DNA from: Anaspis maculata
Taxonomy: Eukaryota > Arthropoda > Insecta > Coleoptera > Scraptiidae
Assembly (NCBI GenBank): GCA_949128115.1
Contig: OX421966.1
Coordinates: 35,605,042-35,669,041 of the forward strand
DNA length: 64,000 nt
Direction of reading: 5' to 3'
This document shows positions 21,413-32,880 of the stretch, piece by piece. Both the position numbers and the translations under genes were made by a program. The stretch's first letter is position 1. Each line of letters opens with the position of its first letter. The notes below the pieces were generated by a model. The model was not told where the DNA came from. It was given only the letters and a program-made list of their open reading frames with translations, and ran no database searches.

Positions 21413-21600
21413 CAACTCACAGTTGCCGATAGCATTCCCAAATAAGAGAACGTAAATGGTAAGACGACAAACACGTCAAACATTGAAAAGCTAAGTTGTT
21501 TCTTGTAGGTAGCGCTGTTTATTTTTGACTGCGAAGGATCCTTATCCAAGAAGTTCAAGGATGATGTAAACAGCATGAGCGCCATAAATTCTCGAATGCA
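21413..21600 (-). CDS. Candidate membrane-protein exon, unknown
   Basis: The minus-strand frame from ATG near 21588 reads MALMLFTSSLNFLDKDPSQS, then a polar stretch, then a hydrophobic segment around 'FDVFVVLPFTFSYLGML'. It stays open to a consensus donor ACT|GTGAGT. There may be one or two membrane segments. No family is recognised and no partner exon was identified. It could belong to a gene that continues to the left. Treat it as a hypothesis. Confidence 0.25.
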
Positions 21601-21624
21601 TTTATAAATATTACACGTTAGCAC

Positions 21625-22930
21625 ATTTTAGTTCAATTCTGCTATTTGTTAGAACACCTTCTAAAAGATTTTTTCCTGACCATCATTTTTCATAAATACC
21701 GATTGTAAAAAAAACCGCTTTAAACTAATAACCAGTCATTTACCTGCCAGAAAAAAGCGGCGCTCTATGAGATCACTTCACCAAATATTGGCTAATTAAT
21801 GGTTTGGTTTTCGGAGCATCCCGAGACGAAAACAAATCTCACAACCTTCAATCTTTTTTCTTGCTATCTGTAACCTCTCTTGGAACAGAAAAATGTGCAC
21901 CTTTCTCGCATATCCATAGATGTCATCTTATTTTTATATCTAGCTGGAAATATCACGTTGACCTTTAATGGACCATTAGTAATATAAAAAAATGATTTTT
22001 ATTGCACTGAAAGTGAAGATGACACACAAGAATATATTATAATGCCCCATCACTGGACGGGCTATAATACGAGTACCCTACTCATACCACACACATATGT
22101 AATATCCTCTTGTAAAAATCACATAATCACGACGTCGTTCACCTTCACCTCTCACATTAACTGCTCAAGAAGGCTGAAAGCTTTACTGAAAACAAATGAA
22201 TGCCATTTCGGGTGTATTTTTCGGGTAATTACACAGTGCGACCTGAGCTTTGTGGGAGGAGGATTATGAAAAATGCAGTCTGCAGGCCCCGGAATCCTTT
22301 GGGAATAAATGAGGTGGATGAATATAAATCCATGAGGTAGCAGCCGAGCTGTAATATCAATTATTAACAAAGAGATTTTCCTACTACTTGCCTATTAAAA
22401 ATTAAAGGATTAATTCAAAGTTGGCAGCGAGTTTAACAACTTAATGGAACAAGGTGATGGGCCACCTTAATTGCCCAAATGCCCGATCCTGAAGTTTTAC
22501 TGCAGCAAAAGTTGAGAGAAAATGCAAACAGGAACAATTACTATTTTGCGGGTTGTGAGGTTTTACGCCGAGCTCTAGACGCAATTAGATGAACAGTTAC
22601 AATGTCAAATGTCATTTTTTGAAGTATGTGGTTAGCACTGCAATGCTGTCGAATCTTGGCATCTTTATAACAAAAACCATGGTTGAGGATGTGAATAATC
22701 AACAGCTTTGAGAATTGACACAACTTTGAGAATTGACAACTCTGAGAATTTACAGCTCAAATCTGTCAAAAGTTAGTCTTATGGTGAATTTGACAACATT
22801 CGGGTTGACATCGTCGTCCGTCGACAGCTTTTGTCCGCCGTTTGTCCGTAGCTGTCTGAGTTTTTTCATGGGCTCTTGGGCCCTAATTTGCCGTTGGAAC
22901 CGCGTGGGTAGCTGGTGTTTTTGTGAGGTG
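21625..22930. other. 1.3 kb without supported gene
   Basis: Contains AT-rich sequence with no paired repeats that I could align. The region 22190-22340 is balanced in composition with several short palindromes and could be conserved non-coding DNA. I see no exon. Confidence 0.25.
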
Positions 22931-22933
22931 GCG

Positions 22934-24721
22934 CACAGTGATCGATTTGCCATTTTTAGGTGGATTTTTTAATTAAAAAAACGCATTATGGGATTACAGC
23001 TAAATAGTGACTCTGCTCAATCAAGTAAGAATAAGTCTAATTTGTTAACGGGGATCGCAGTTACCAAGCATCAAAGTAAGCGTAAGTAAATAATGCGATA
23101 TTCAAATTTTTCAGCGCCATTTGTCACTTGTGTTCGATTTGCTCTGACAAGTATCGAGAGGTTTTTCTCAGGGAATTTCTTATTACATCATGGCTACTGG
23201 ACCATCAGCTTAGTTTTAAGTTAGATTCCATTTGTTTCTAACATTTCTGCACCTATTTTTGTAAATTTTTTCCACATCCAAAAAACGTACACTCTTTGTA
23301 ATCGTAGTTCAAATTTCTTTGGAGTGGAGAAAAAATAGCCCCCTTTTTTCCAAGCAAAAAATGACTCAATATTACAATATACTTCTCTGCCTATCCAGTC
23401 GTACCATTCTCAATGTGCGCAAACTTGATGCGGAAGTCACATTTAAAATTTTTCTTGTCGCCAGGTATCCAGCTGGGAGTGACGCGAATGCAATTGTTTG
23501 GATTTCTTTAACGCGGAGGTCTCCTTTCTTAGGCAAATGTCATAGATGTGAGAAAGCAGATGGTCAATTTCGTTGTATCAAGAAGATCAGATATTTCGGA
23601 AGAGGAAATTATTGCCACTATTTCACTGTTTTCCTACAAAATTCTGACACGGTGAAAAACAAGTGAAAGAAAAAAAGAGACCTCTTTGAAACAAAGTAGA
23701 GATTGGCTTTGAAAAGAAATCTATGGAACAGAACCAGATGCCGTGTCTGATCAAGAACAGCTAGTTGCTCCACCACCCATTAGACGCCAACGTGATGCCA
23801 CTAAAGCCACTGAAGAATTTGAAGCGTCTTGTTCCGAATACAAAAGTAAGGCGTACAAAAATTTGGTGGCGAATCACAATGCTGAAGAGCTCGCATTTGT
23901 AGCTCAAACAAGCTTCATTTTAAACTTCATCATTTGAATCCGGTCACATAGGGTTTTGTATTCTCAACTGAAAAACCCTCAGGAAAATGGGAAAAGAAAT
24001 TGTTGTTAAATGTTCAAGAGCCAGTTCTTGTTCAAATAAAAGCTGAAAATCTGTTAGCTTAGCGCGGGATAGAAAGTTGGATTCAATCTTCTCATAAACT
24101 CTCAATCGAATGAATTTTCGTGAGGCTCAACAACACAGGTCGAAGTTGGCGTTGCAGTTTTTTTTTTAATTTATGAAATATGTGCAATTTATCGTATTGG
24201 AAAAATCACCGCCGGAGAACCGAAGCCGTGTTGCATTTGGAAATGAGCCTAAGCGACGCCCAATGCAACCTACTTTCGATATCAGTCACATTTTTTTCGA
24301 AAAATGTCGTCTCACCTGCAGGAAATGTCGCCCGAGGTGAGTCCAGCACCAAACGTCAGAATTCCCGGCCAAAACCCGCGCAAACAGCCGTCCCAACTAA
24401 TATAGACCATGGCATATTTTGAAAATTCGCAGCGCCCGACTGGGAAATTGGGAAAAACTTCAACCAGACTTTATTTTGTTATTTCGTTATAGTGCTCCCT
24501 GCTGAATTTGACTTGAACCCATCGGGTAGTTTTTGAGTTTTAAAATGTCGAATTTTAAACTTCTTCATTTTTTAATTTTTGACAGGTGACAGATGGAAAA
24601 ATATTTTCAACTGTTTTGAATACAGTTTTTCAAGGGCTTGCAAATTGCAAGTCGATCGGATCAACGGTTCGGCAGCTATCATGTCAGAACCTTTCAGAAA
24701 AATGGCAAATCGATCACTGTG
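22934..24721. mobile_element. Transib-like DNA transposon, degenerate
   Basis: The ends are perfect 24-bp inverted repeats starting CACAGTGATCGATTTGCC (22934-22957; 24698-24721), flanked by an exact 5-bp GC-rich direct repeat TGGCG (22929-22933; 24722-24726). CAC-type termini with a 5-bp GC-rich TSD are the established signature of the Transib superfamily, ancestor of RAG1; the first seven bases equal the V(D)J RSS heptamer. The 1.74-kb interior has only broken coding traces (open segments at 23319-23666 and 23743-23937, with a block 'PPPIRRQRDATKATEEFEA'). I cannot align these to a known transposase, so the superfamily call rests on the ends. Confidence 0.6.
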
Positions 24722-24824
24722 TGGCGGCCGGAGCTGTTTTGCCCGGTGAAAGCGTCGCGGTATGGGGCTTCCTGTGCCTGTGTGCATTTTGTCGCCTGCA
24801 GACAAGCTGTGCCTAATCATGAAT

Positions 24825-25211
24825 GAAAATTTGTGCGTGTATTACTTCGCTTCTATCGCACTCCATCACTTCCATTCAATACTGTTCGTAAGCCGACGAC
24901 TAGTGTTCTCGAATGTTCCATGGGTCCTCCAGAAAATTCCACAGTGACCCGGCATACGATTTCTGGGCGACTCCCGAATAATATTACACCTTTCGCGTGC
25001 AATCTCAACGTGCGGTGAAGCGGCACCTCCGCCAAAATGGACAGATGTTTTTCAGCCCACCGTTGAAGTCTCCATTCAGTTCCACGGGCCAAAGCCTACA
25101 CGCATGGTCTGGAATGCACTAAAGCTCCGCACGTACACTGCGACCTAACGGGAAGAGTCTAGAAAGATCGCGTGTTCTCCAGAATCGCCGCTCGTACTCG
25201 CGCTCGTAACA
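24825..25211 (-). mobile_element. Truncated LTR, same family as 6263-6769
   Basis: Its right end reads 'gccgctcgtac...cgctcgtaaca', matching the TGTTACGAGCGGCGAT start on the minus strand. Inner blocks 'cctccgccaaaatggacaga' and 'acacctttcgcgtgc' also match the solo LTR. The other end is missing: the homology fades near 24825 and there is no terminal TGTTACG. Confidence 0.75.
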
Positions 25212-26072
25212 ATAATAATCTTTGAAGTGGAACTCGATTTAGTTTGCCAAAAAGCAATTTTTTCAGCTCAAATATCAAATTTTGCGGCTCCTCGACATGC
25301 ACATTATTTTGAAACAATGTTAAAAGTGACATTTCTTTCATGTGAGCTGTCAGCAATAGTAGAATTTGAGGCTGAAATTCCGTTTCAAACTGCCGCGGTC
25401 CAAAATCACTGAAAGCTCTTATTTCGTAGGAACATCCCGCGCTGCTTGGATACGTTCCAATTCATAAACTTAGGTAGATACCTCCGATTTAAGACGATAG
25501 GAAATCTTTTTAATTAATTGGACTCGCTGCATGTTTCGTTCTGGTTCTAGCAAGAAGCTGGAATTAGCAGTACCCAGGTAATAATCACAATAACGATCGT
25601 AAACCGCAGCTGTGCTCTCGAGAAAAAACTGTGGAATTACACTGGAAAGTTTCAGCTTAAACAAGCGACTTAGTTGTTACGAGTAGGTGTAGGAGAAATT
25701 TCACCTCAGCTTGGAGAACAGCAGCGCACACCATTAAGATATGAGACGTAAATGATGATGGAATCATTAAAGAGCACTTCAATGAGAACAATAATTATTA
25801 CTGAACGCTGTTTAAGCAGAATCATAGCCTGGCTTCGGCTCAGGGCTAGACTTTATGTAGAAGATCAAAATGCATAATAAGAATCACCATGGCAACGGTG
25901 CACAACAAGCTCTCTCAACGAACCAGATGGCCGTATTTGGTAAGCTACGCCGTCTTAACTTTACGCCTCAGACATGAAACTGACCTTGCCCCTCGAGTCC
26001 CGGCTTCGATTCTTAGGGAAATTTCACATAATTATAACTTCCCATTAACTGATTCTTGACGTGTCTATCTAG
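25212..26072. other. Unannotated 860 bp
   Basis: No exon, RNA gene or repeat pair is recognised. Confidence 0.3.
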
Positions 26073-26509
26073 GCGACAGTTTCGACTCTGATGATGTTGG
26101 ATCGGTGATAATGCGCATGTTTATGAATGAGGTCTGGTCAGTTGAAGTTTATGAGAGAAGGTTTAACAATCTGTTGAAAAGCAACAATTATAGGATTTTG
26201 CTAAATGATGGCTTTTCGCCTCTTGGTAATATCAGGTATAGGTACCTTGACTATGGTCGTAGAGTTGACAACGATGCACCTTGCTTTTCTTTGATGATAT
26301 TTCCTCTTTTTTTTTGCGAGAAAGACATCAGGGCAATGTTTTGGCATTATCTTCCATCAAAAATATTTCAAATTTTACCTAAGCTTAGCAAACTTACCAG
26401 TGCTGAGCAACAAGAAACCTTTTTGCATTTAAAAAAAATTCTTGTTCCATTTGAAAATTTCTGTAGATGCAGCCGAAAAAATGGGAAATCAAGTCAGAAT
26501 GAAATATGA
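26073..26509 (+). CDS. Unclassified open segment, possible terminal exon
   Basis: A 145-codon open segment follows an acceptor-like 'tctatctag' and ends with a stop at 26507-26509. Translation includes 'MNEVWSVEVYERRFNNLL', a tyrosine/arginine-rich block 'GNIRYRYLDYGRR', and 'SKLTSAEQQETFLHLKKIL'. The composition is protein-like, but there is no recognisable domain and no upstream exon was found. In-frame ATGs occur at 26111, 26117 and 26123. It could be a decayed TE gene. Confidence 0.3.
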
Positions 26510-26632
26510 ATAATTGTTTTATGAATTGTGCGACTTGTATATAATACATTTTGAATGTCATGGCGTGCTTGGCAATCTATTACGAGTCTGGCCATTTACC
26601 TGATGGCAATAAACCGTTCGTTCATTGGCATA

Positions 26633-26841
26633 GTACCGAGAGTTCATAAATTGAATGGGTCAAGGGTGCCTGGTGAGTTTGAAAACGTCTGTCGGAACAA
26701 GCAGTGTTCTTGTCAAAGTTTGACAAATTAAATACAAAACAAGGAGATTACAAAAGGAGTAAGGATCAAGTACCCTAGTTTCGACACACGTTTTTGAATT
26801 CACAGGCACCCTTGACCCATTTAATTTATGAACTCTTGGTA
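26633..26841. mobile_element. MITE with about 70-bp TIRs
   Basis: 'gagagttcataaattgaatg' and 'ggtcaagggtgcctg' pair with 'caggcacccttgacc' and 'catttaatttatgaactctt'. A weaker inner pairing runs through the 'cgtctgtcgg' and 'tcgacacacg' blocks. TA occurs at both outer edges. Confidence 0.8.
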
Positions 26842-27059
26842 TATTATTCAACGAGCGAGCAATTATTGCTATTACTCAAGAGGATCAGTTTGCCGACACA
26901 AGCCTTGATAGATGGCTGACGTGACAGCCTCCATTTCGGCTGTGAACAATGTCAACCGAAGACATCTCCAGGCGGTCATTTCCATGTCACTACGGTTGTC
27001 AGAAAAGTGGCACATCCTGAATTTGTGTTTTCAGTACGATCGCGAGCAAAAGAAAACGG

Positions 27060-27320
27060 ACACCCCGAAAAGACTTTGAGGGGCGGCGGAAGTATATAAT
27101 TATTGGGGGGAAGGGGGGGCACAAGTGAGAGGAAAAGAAGTACGAGCGAAGTAAGAAGCGCCGCAGGCGGAAATTTTTTCGGAAAAGAGGCGTGATCATC
27201 TTTTTTGACATGAAGAAAGATTCTTTATCGAGAAAATTGGAGAGGCCAGGCCCCCCCAAGACTGAGATTGGGGGGCCATGGCCCCCCTTGCTCCCCGGTT
27301 TCGCCGCCTGGCCGCCGCGC
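27060..27320. other. G/C-homopolymer-rich TE-like segment
   Basis: Runs such as 'ggggggaaggggggg' and an 18-bp perfect palindrome ggggggccatggcccccc (27270-27287) recall the G-rich ends of the hAT-like element at 58513-60029. No termini could be defined. Confidence 0.35.
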
Positions 27321-27779
27321 CGAAAATTATTTTTCGATGTTGGTAATGACAATGAGCTCAAACCAAAATACATCCTTGGAGCTTTCGAAAGAGGCCTAAA
27401 TGGTAAGATTCTGTCAAGAAATAAACCCCACAGGGATTGATTTCGCAACGCCTATTTTATATCGGACTACGTCATCAGAATTGGATATACCACATTTCCG
27501 CCATTTTGGAATTTTTTGCCTTTACCTCAAATTTCGAAACATAGGCATGTTTGGTATCATTTCTTGAAATGTTGTTCCCCTGAATGGGATTCTGTATTAA
27601 GATCTGTCTATCTGTTTGTCTATCTCGTTCCGAAAAAATATTTATAAAATTATTAACCCCAACCCCCTTCTTCCTGAAAATCTCTGAGTGTCCAATTTAA
27701 TATTCTTGACCTCTCAATTCTTTTCAATGCAGTCAACGTCATCCTGCCTAGCATCGGAATAGATAATTCCTGTGGAAAA

Positions 27780-28345
27780 AATGCCACCCAAATTTCACCC
27801 TTCCGCTCCCTCCACCTCATCTCAAAAATCTAAAATGGCAATACCTATTTTGTGATACATCAAACTGGAGGAAATTGAATTCCCTCCATGAATAAAATTT
27901 TTTCAAAACTTTCAAAACCCCTCATTTTCCTCACAAAATACTCCAAATGTCTAACTTATTTGGAAAGGGGTTGAAAATGCCAGAAAAATTGTTTTCGGAA
28001 AGATAATTCAATTCCCTTGAATTTGATGTATCACAAAGTAGGTGGTGTATTGTTAAATTTTGAAGTTGTGGGGGAGAGCATAGGGGTCTATTTGGGTAGC
28101 ACTTCTCCCACCGAAAATTCTTTTCTTCGATGTTTTCTATGATGACACTGACTGAATTGAGAATAATTGAGGGGTCCAGAATTGAAAATAGGACAGTCAG
28201 AAAATTTTTAGGGAGAAGGAAGGTGGAGTTCAAAATTTTGCAAATATTTTTTCAGAAAGACAATTTAATTCTCTTCAATTTTATGTATCGCAAGGTAGGT
28301 GGTGTCATTCGAAATTTCAAAGTTGGGTGAGTGGGGGCAAGGGAG
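27780..28345. repeat. Three copies of a ~100-bp module, one inverted
   Basis: The module 'gatgtatcacaaagtaggtg' and flanks occurs at about 27785-27900 (inverted), 27985-28090 and 28225-28345 (direct). Divergence is moderate. It probably represents remnants of a foldback family. Confidence 0.6.
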
Positions 28346-30234
28346 CTGAAGATAGAAATTCGCCAATGTATGTTTTAGATTATCCTTTCGATATAAAAAT
28401 CGACCTGTTTTTGCTCGAAGAAATATTCACTAGAAATCGGGAGTTATTGCAGGTGGATGGTTTTTAAATGATCACCTGGTACAGAATTCACAATAAAAAA
28501 TCACATTTTGGCTGTTTCGACTGGAATCCCGGAAATTCAAAAACCGTTTCGAGGGAACACATCATTTTTCATAAATTTGGTGTTGATGATCCTGAAATTT
28601 TTCTTCACGAAAACGGGATTATGTTGAACTTTATCAATTTTGCACTGCTCTGTACATCACCATCTAAAAATTTTATGAAAAGCTTCATGCATTTCATATT
28701 GACAAGAAAGATGACCAAAAGATTGGACTATTCAGTACTTTCAACAAAATCAGAATCGTTTGTGCCAATCAAAAGTTACAGCGGTTCAAAATTGGGTGAA
28801 TTTTTGCTTTGTAACACTTTCATTGTTGAGTTTCCTGTTTTTGCGCGTTAGTACCTGTACAGAAATGGGCTAAAGCTAGAATGGTATTTGAAATAAAAAA
28901 TTGATACAAAATGATGAAGTCAACGGCAATCGAAATGTAAAATTCATCATCAAAACGCTTGCTAAACTGGCACCATGTTTGTAATCGCGGTTTCATTAGC
29001 AGCCCAATTTATATTGCCCAACTCAATTAACAGTGTCGCTGAGCTCCACAAAAGGATATTTATCAGTTGACCGGAAGTTACTGGTCCAGTTGTACCTATA
29101 CACCATTACGTATGCACGAGTCCAGCCTTGTGGGTATAAAATGCCCTTTTGACCGCGCTTTCGGTATTGCACTTTCCAGCTAAATACATCAGTTTCATTT
29201 TCGATTCACTAGCATCAGTGGAACCTGTAGCCTGATAGCCTGTAGCTAACCCACGCCGGAGTCATTCGATTTTTTTTCTAACTGGAATTAATGGAATTTG
29301 AAAACGAGTTTACAACACCCTTTGGTGGAAGCACAGGGAGAGCTGATTCCGGCAATACCCGGGAATAAATTTTATTTCAGGAAGGTTGAAAGCATCAGAG
29401 TGCATGCGAATTTGCAAAGTTTTACACGCAGAGGTCCATATACCCACCCTTAAAAGCACTGGATGTGAACCATTGGGCGCCACTTCACTGATAGATTCGC
29501 TTTTCGAATACTAATTGGAAATTTGGCGTGTTCGCGAGCGCGAGTTCCAATGTCTGCTGGTGTGGTGCTAATCAGGTTGTTTATTTGAATATTTTGTGTT
29601 TCTTTTCGTACATGCGTGTGTGTCAAACTGTACTTGACGCATAACGGGAATCCTGTACAATGTGGGACGAAATGACGATTTTAAGAACGGACTTTGTACT
29701 TGGTAAGTACTAAAATGAGACACAAAAAGAGCTCATAATTTGAGATGCTTCAAGTAACTACTGAAGATTTGCACTTGCCAATCAGAATCGGGAAAGGTCA
29801 AAAGCAGCTTCGCGACCTCTCGTTTTGATGTTTGTAGAAAGTAAAAAAGCAAATTTCCCTTGTTATAAAGCCAAGATTTATGTATTTTGCGCCGAGCCAA
29901 AAGCCATACACATATCTTACCGGTTTATTGAAAAGGAAAAGAAGTCTGTTGTATGTAACGAAATCTGTTGAATAATAAATAATAATAAACTGAAGGAGCG
30001 GATGCGCAAGCAAAAACCAATAACATACCAAAGGCAATAAATCAAGAATGTACATTCCTGCATGACAGCTTAGCATACATCGATATATTTATTATTAAAA
30101 TAGAAAGTTGCGATATCCATACACCTAATAGCGGTAAATTACCAAATTAGATACCGAGGTGAGGTTAAACTTATTTGGAAACGACTAGCGATATAAAGAC
30201 ACTTAGAAATATATTCTTGAATATGACATATGTT
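28346..30234. other. 1.9 kb without supported gene
   Basis: An ATG frame at 28468-28851 has no recognised motif and lies next to repeat modules. I see no splice-consistent gene. Confidence 0.3.
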
Positions 30235-30270
30235 CCTACCTATAAGTATACATAAATACTTATAGGTAGG
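30235..30270. repeat. Perfect 15-bp hairpin
   Basis: 'cctacctataagtat' and 'atacttataggtagg' flank the 6-nt loop 'acataa'. Confidence 0.85.
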
Positions 30271-32722
30271 TACAAAGCTAATATACTGAAATATATAAAT
30301 CACGATACCTTGGCATGTAGGTAATCATCTCTGTAAGAATGCCATACTGATAGGTTACTGTTAATGTATTCAAGTGCAAACGACTACTCTTTGATTAAAA
30401 GAGTAGTTTTTTGAAAAAAATGTGCATTCTATAAATAGCATTTATGGAATGTTCGACAATTCTCAAAAGTTTTAAAGGTCAATGTTTTGGCCCCTTGAGT
30501 CCTTGAAATGCGCGATATCTTATAAAATTGAATACAAAATAAAAGCTTTGTGAATTATAAACAGGGCCAATCGTGCCAATACAAACGGAAAACCGTGATT
30601 TCAACGATGCAATTTGGATTATCAAACTTCTTACACGTAAATCCTGGTGCGAGGGTGGACCCATGGCAGACCCGCCGAAGCGCTTCTTGTTTCGCCAATA
30701 ATTCTTCAGAACTTGATGCGCCTTTTTGGCTGGAGTAGGCCAAAGGGTCTGTGCTTTCACTCTGGCTCTTTGTTCTGAAGCGACAACATCGCATTTTTTT
30801 ATTCATGATTTTTGATTTTTGACGATTCTTATTGGAAGCGAGTGAACCAACATTCATCAGTATGGGATTTTAGACAGTTATTTGAGTTTTTTACTTGGGT
30901 GAGTCTTTACTTTTTTCAACTATCAATGATTATTCTCCAAACCCTCAGATTTGATCATAATTTCTCTGGTTATTCATCTGTGAAATTATTTTTAACATTT
31001 TGACGTGCTTTTTATTGACATTAACTTCATATTCCATCACTCTTATAGTAGGTATGGCTCGAGGTATGGTAATTTAGATTCAAATTAGGTTTTTCTTGCA
31101 ACAGGTGAGAATTTTCATCAGGCAGGTACATACCTACCAAATGTTAATATTAATGTTATTTTGAAATTTAATCAAATATTCATGCACTGGCGTTATAGAG
31201 GGTGGGGCCCAACGAAAACACACCACCTAGTATTGGAAAATTCGCGTAGTGTAATAGTAATACAATGTAGGTGCCGTTGTGTCTGCGAAAAGAACATGAG
31301 CTCCGTCATGGACCGGTTAACTTTGGGCCACTCCCTGGAAGGGGCTGAAATTCTCTAAAAACTGTGAAACTGGCTATATCACTAAAAAAATTGCATCAAA
31401 TCTGGAAAAATGGCACGGCTGCAAAGATAATGGGAGAAGCTTCAAAGTGATTCAAAATTATTTTTGAAGGGTTTACCAGCCCAGCCATGGGAACAAAACA
31501 GTACGGTTAAAACAACAGCAGAGTTGAACGTCCCGCTTGAAAAAAAATCGACCTTTTAAGGATTTCTTCAAAAAAAGAGATTGAGTTCCAGAAAACCAGT
31601 CTGTTGTTTTCGTTGCACCACTCTGTACATATTTCACAGAATAATGTTCATTCGATTCATTTACGTCTCGCGCAAATACCTGAGATTCAACAATTTTGTA
31701 GTGCACTTGATTGCTGGTACTTTGGAAATTGCGCAAGCGAGTGGCAATTGGATTATGAAAATGAGAGTTAGTGAAAAGACTTCTGCTAAATAGTTGTTCA
31801 CCAAAAAGCAACAACCTTAGAGGTAAAACAGGACAGCCTTCATAAGACAGAGTTGAAGTAGAGTGAAGTTCCATGAAAAAATGTCGCAGATATATCAGCC
31901 GTGCAAGAAATTGTGAGAGAAGCACTATGATTCTGGTATTTATGTTTGTGCCCCTGAAAGCTAGGCAACCCGCTTCCAAAAACCACCGTTGAAGTCGACA
32001 TATGCCTTAAACTACTAAATGTCAAGTGGGGGACCGATCCCGGCCCAGAGATGTCACCGAAACGGACGGTTTTTTGAGGTTTTGAAATCTACCCCTCTTA
32101 GGCAAGCAACCCGCAATACCGCTGCTCTCCCGGAGTTGCAACCTTGTTTCCACTTCTTAAAAGTAAGCTAGGGGAATGTACTACAACTGTGCCGAGTCTG
32201 AATGCTCTAGAATAAATTGCGAGGTAGGTTTGACTAACCGCCGTACAGGTTGTCTCTGTTATAAGGCTGAATTTGGGCGAACACATTCAGAGACGAGCCG
32301 AAAGGTTGCACTCTGAACCTACATTGGCATTGGTTGACAAACACAATATGTCATCTCTTAAAGTATCGTGTGTGGTGCAAAATAAACAATTAATTTAGAA
32401 ATATCTACCACCATGAACAGCATCATCCTCACCACAAACAGCAATAAAAAAAATTGTACAAAGTGCACTGTGGTTGAATGAAGTCCGTGTCACTTGGATA
32501 TGACATCACTCATTTTGACGTCACAAACTTCAAACTGACAAGTCATTCACGTATCATTCTGGGCGGATCATCACCTTAAATTTCTGTAATGTTTCACCAC
32601 TCATCCGTTCCCATTCAAGACGAACATCCAGAATCAAACTTTTAGAAAATGCCCAGGTCCACACCTAGGTAAGTACTTATATGCACTCACAGTATATACT
32701 TAGCAAAGTATGGTGTTCTTCC
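30271..32722. other. 2.4 kb without supported gene
   Basis: Open frames at 30555-30857 (minus) and 31473-31979 (minus) have no recognisable domains, start at non-ATG or weak sites, and show no splice partner. This is otherwise unique-looking AT-rich sequence. Confidence 0.3.
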
Positions 32723-32857
32723 CTGTTTTCGGTAACTGAAGTATAGCGTTTTGGAACATCAGCTTACGAAATCTTCTTATCTTTTCTCGGCCGCTATTGT
32801 CTTCCTTTGAGCCGTTTCAAAACTGTGTATACCTACTACTTCAGTTACCGGAAACAG
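32723..32857. promoter_or_regulatory. 21-bp inverted repeat just upstream of the four-exon gene
   Basis: 'ctgttttcggtaactgaagt' (32723-32742) and 'acttcagttaccggaaacag' (32838-32857) are inverted copies with one mismatch and a loop of about 93 nt. The right arm ends 23 nt before the predicted start codon, so it lies in the promoter or 5' UTR and could form a stem. It may equally be the TIRs of a tiny MITE. Confidence 0.5.
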
Positions 32858-32880
32858 AAAAAGACCATTATCAAGTTATT

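Noticed and set aside
28468..28851. 127-codon ATG frame
   Set aside because: No domain, adjacent to decayed repeat modules, composition like the surrounding AT-rich repeats.
31473..31979. 168-codon minus-strand frame
   Set aside because: No recognisable motif, no splice partners, unusual composition; likely chance.
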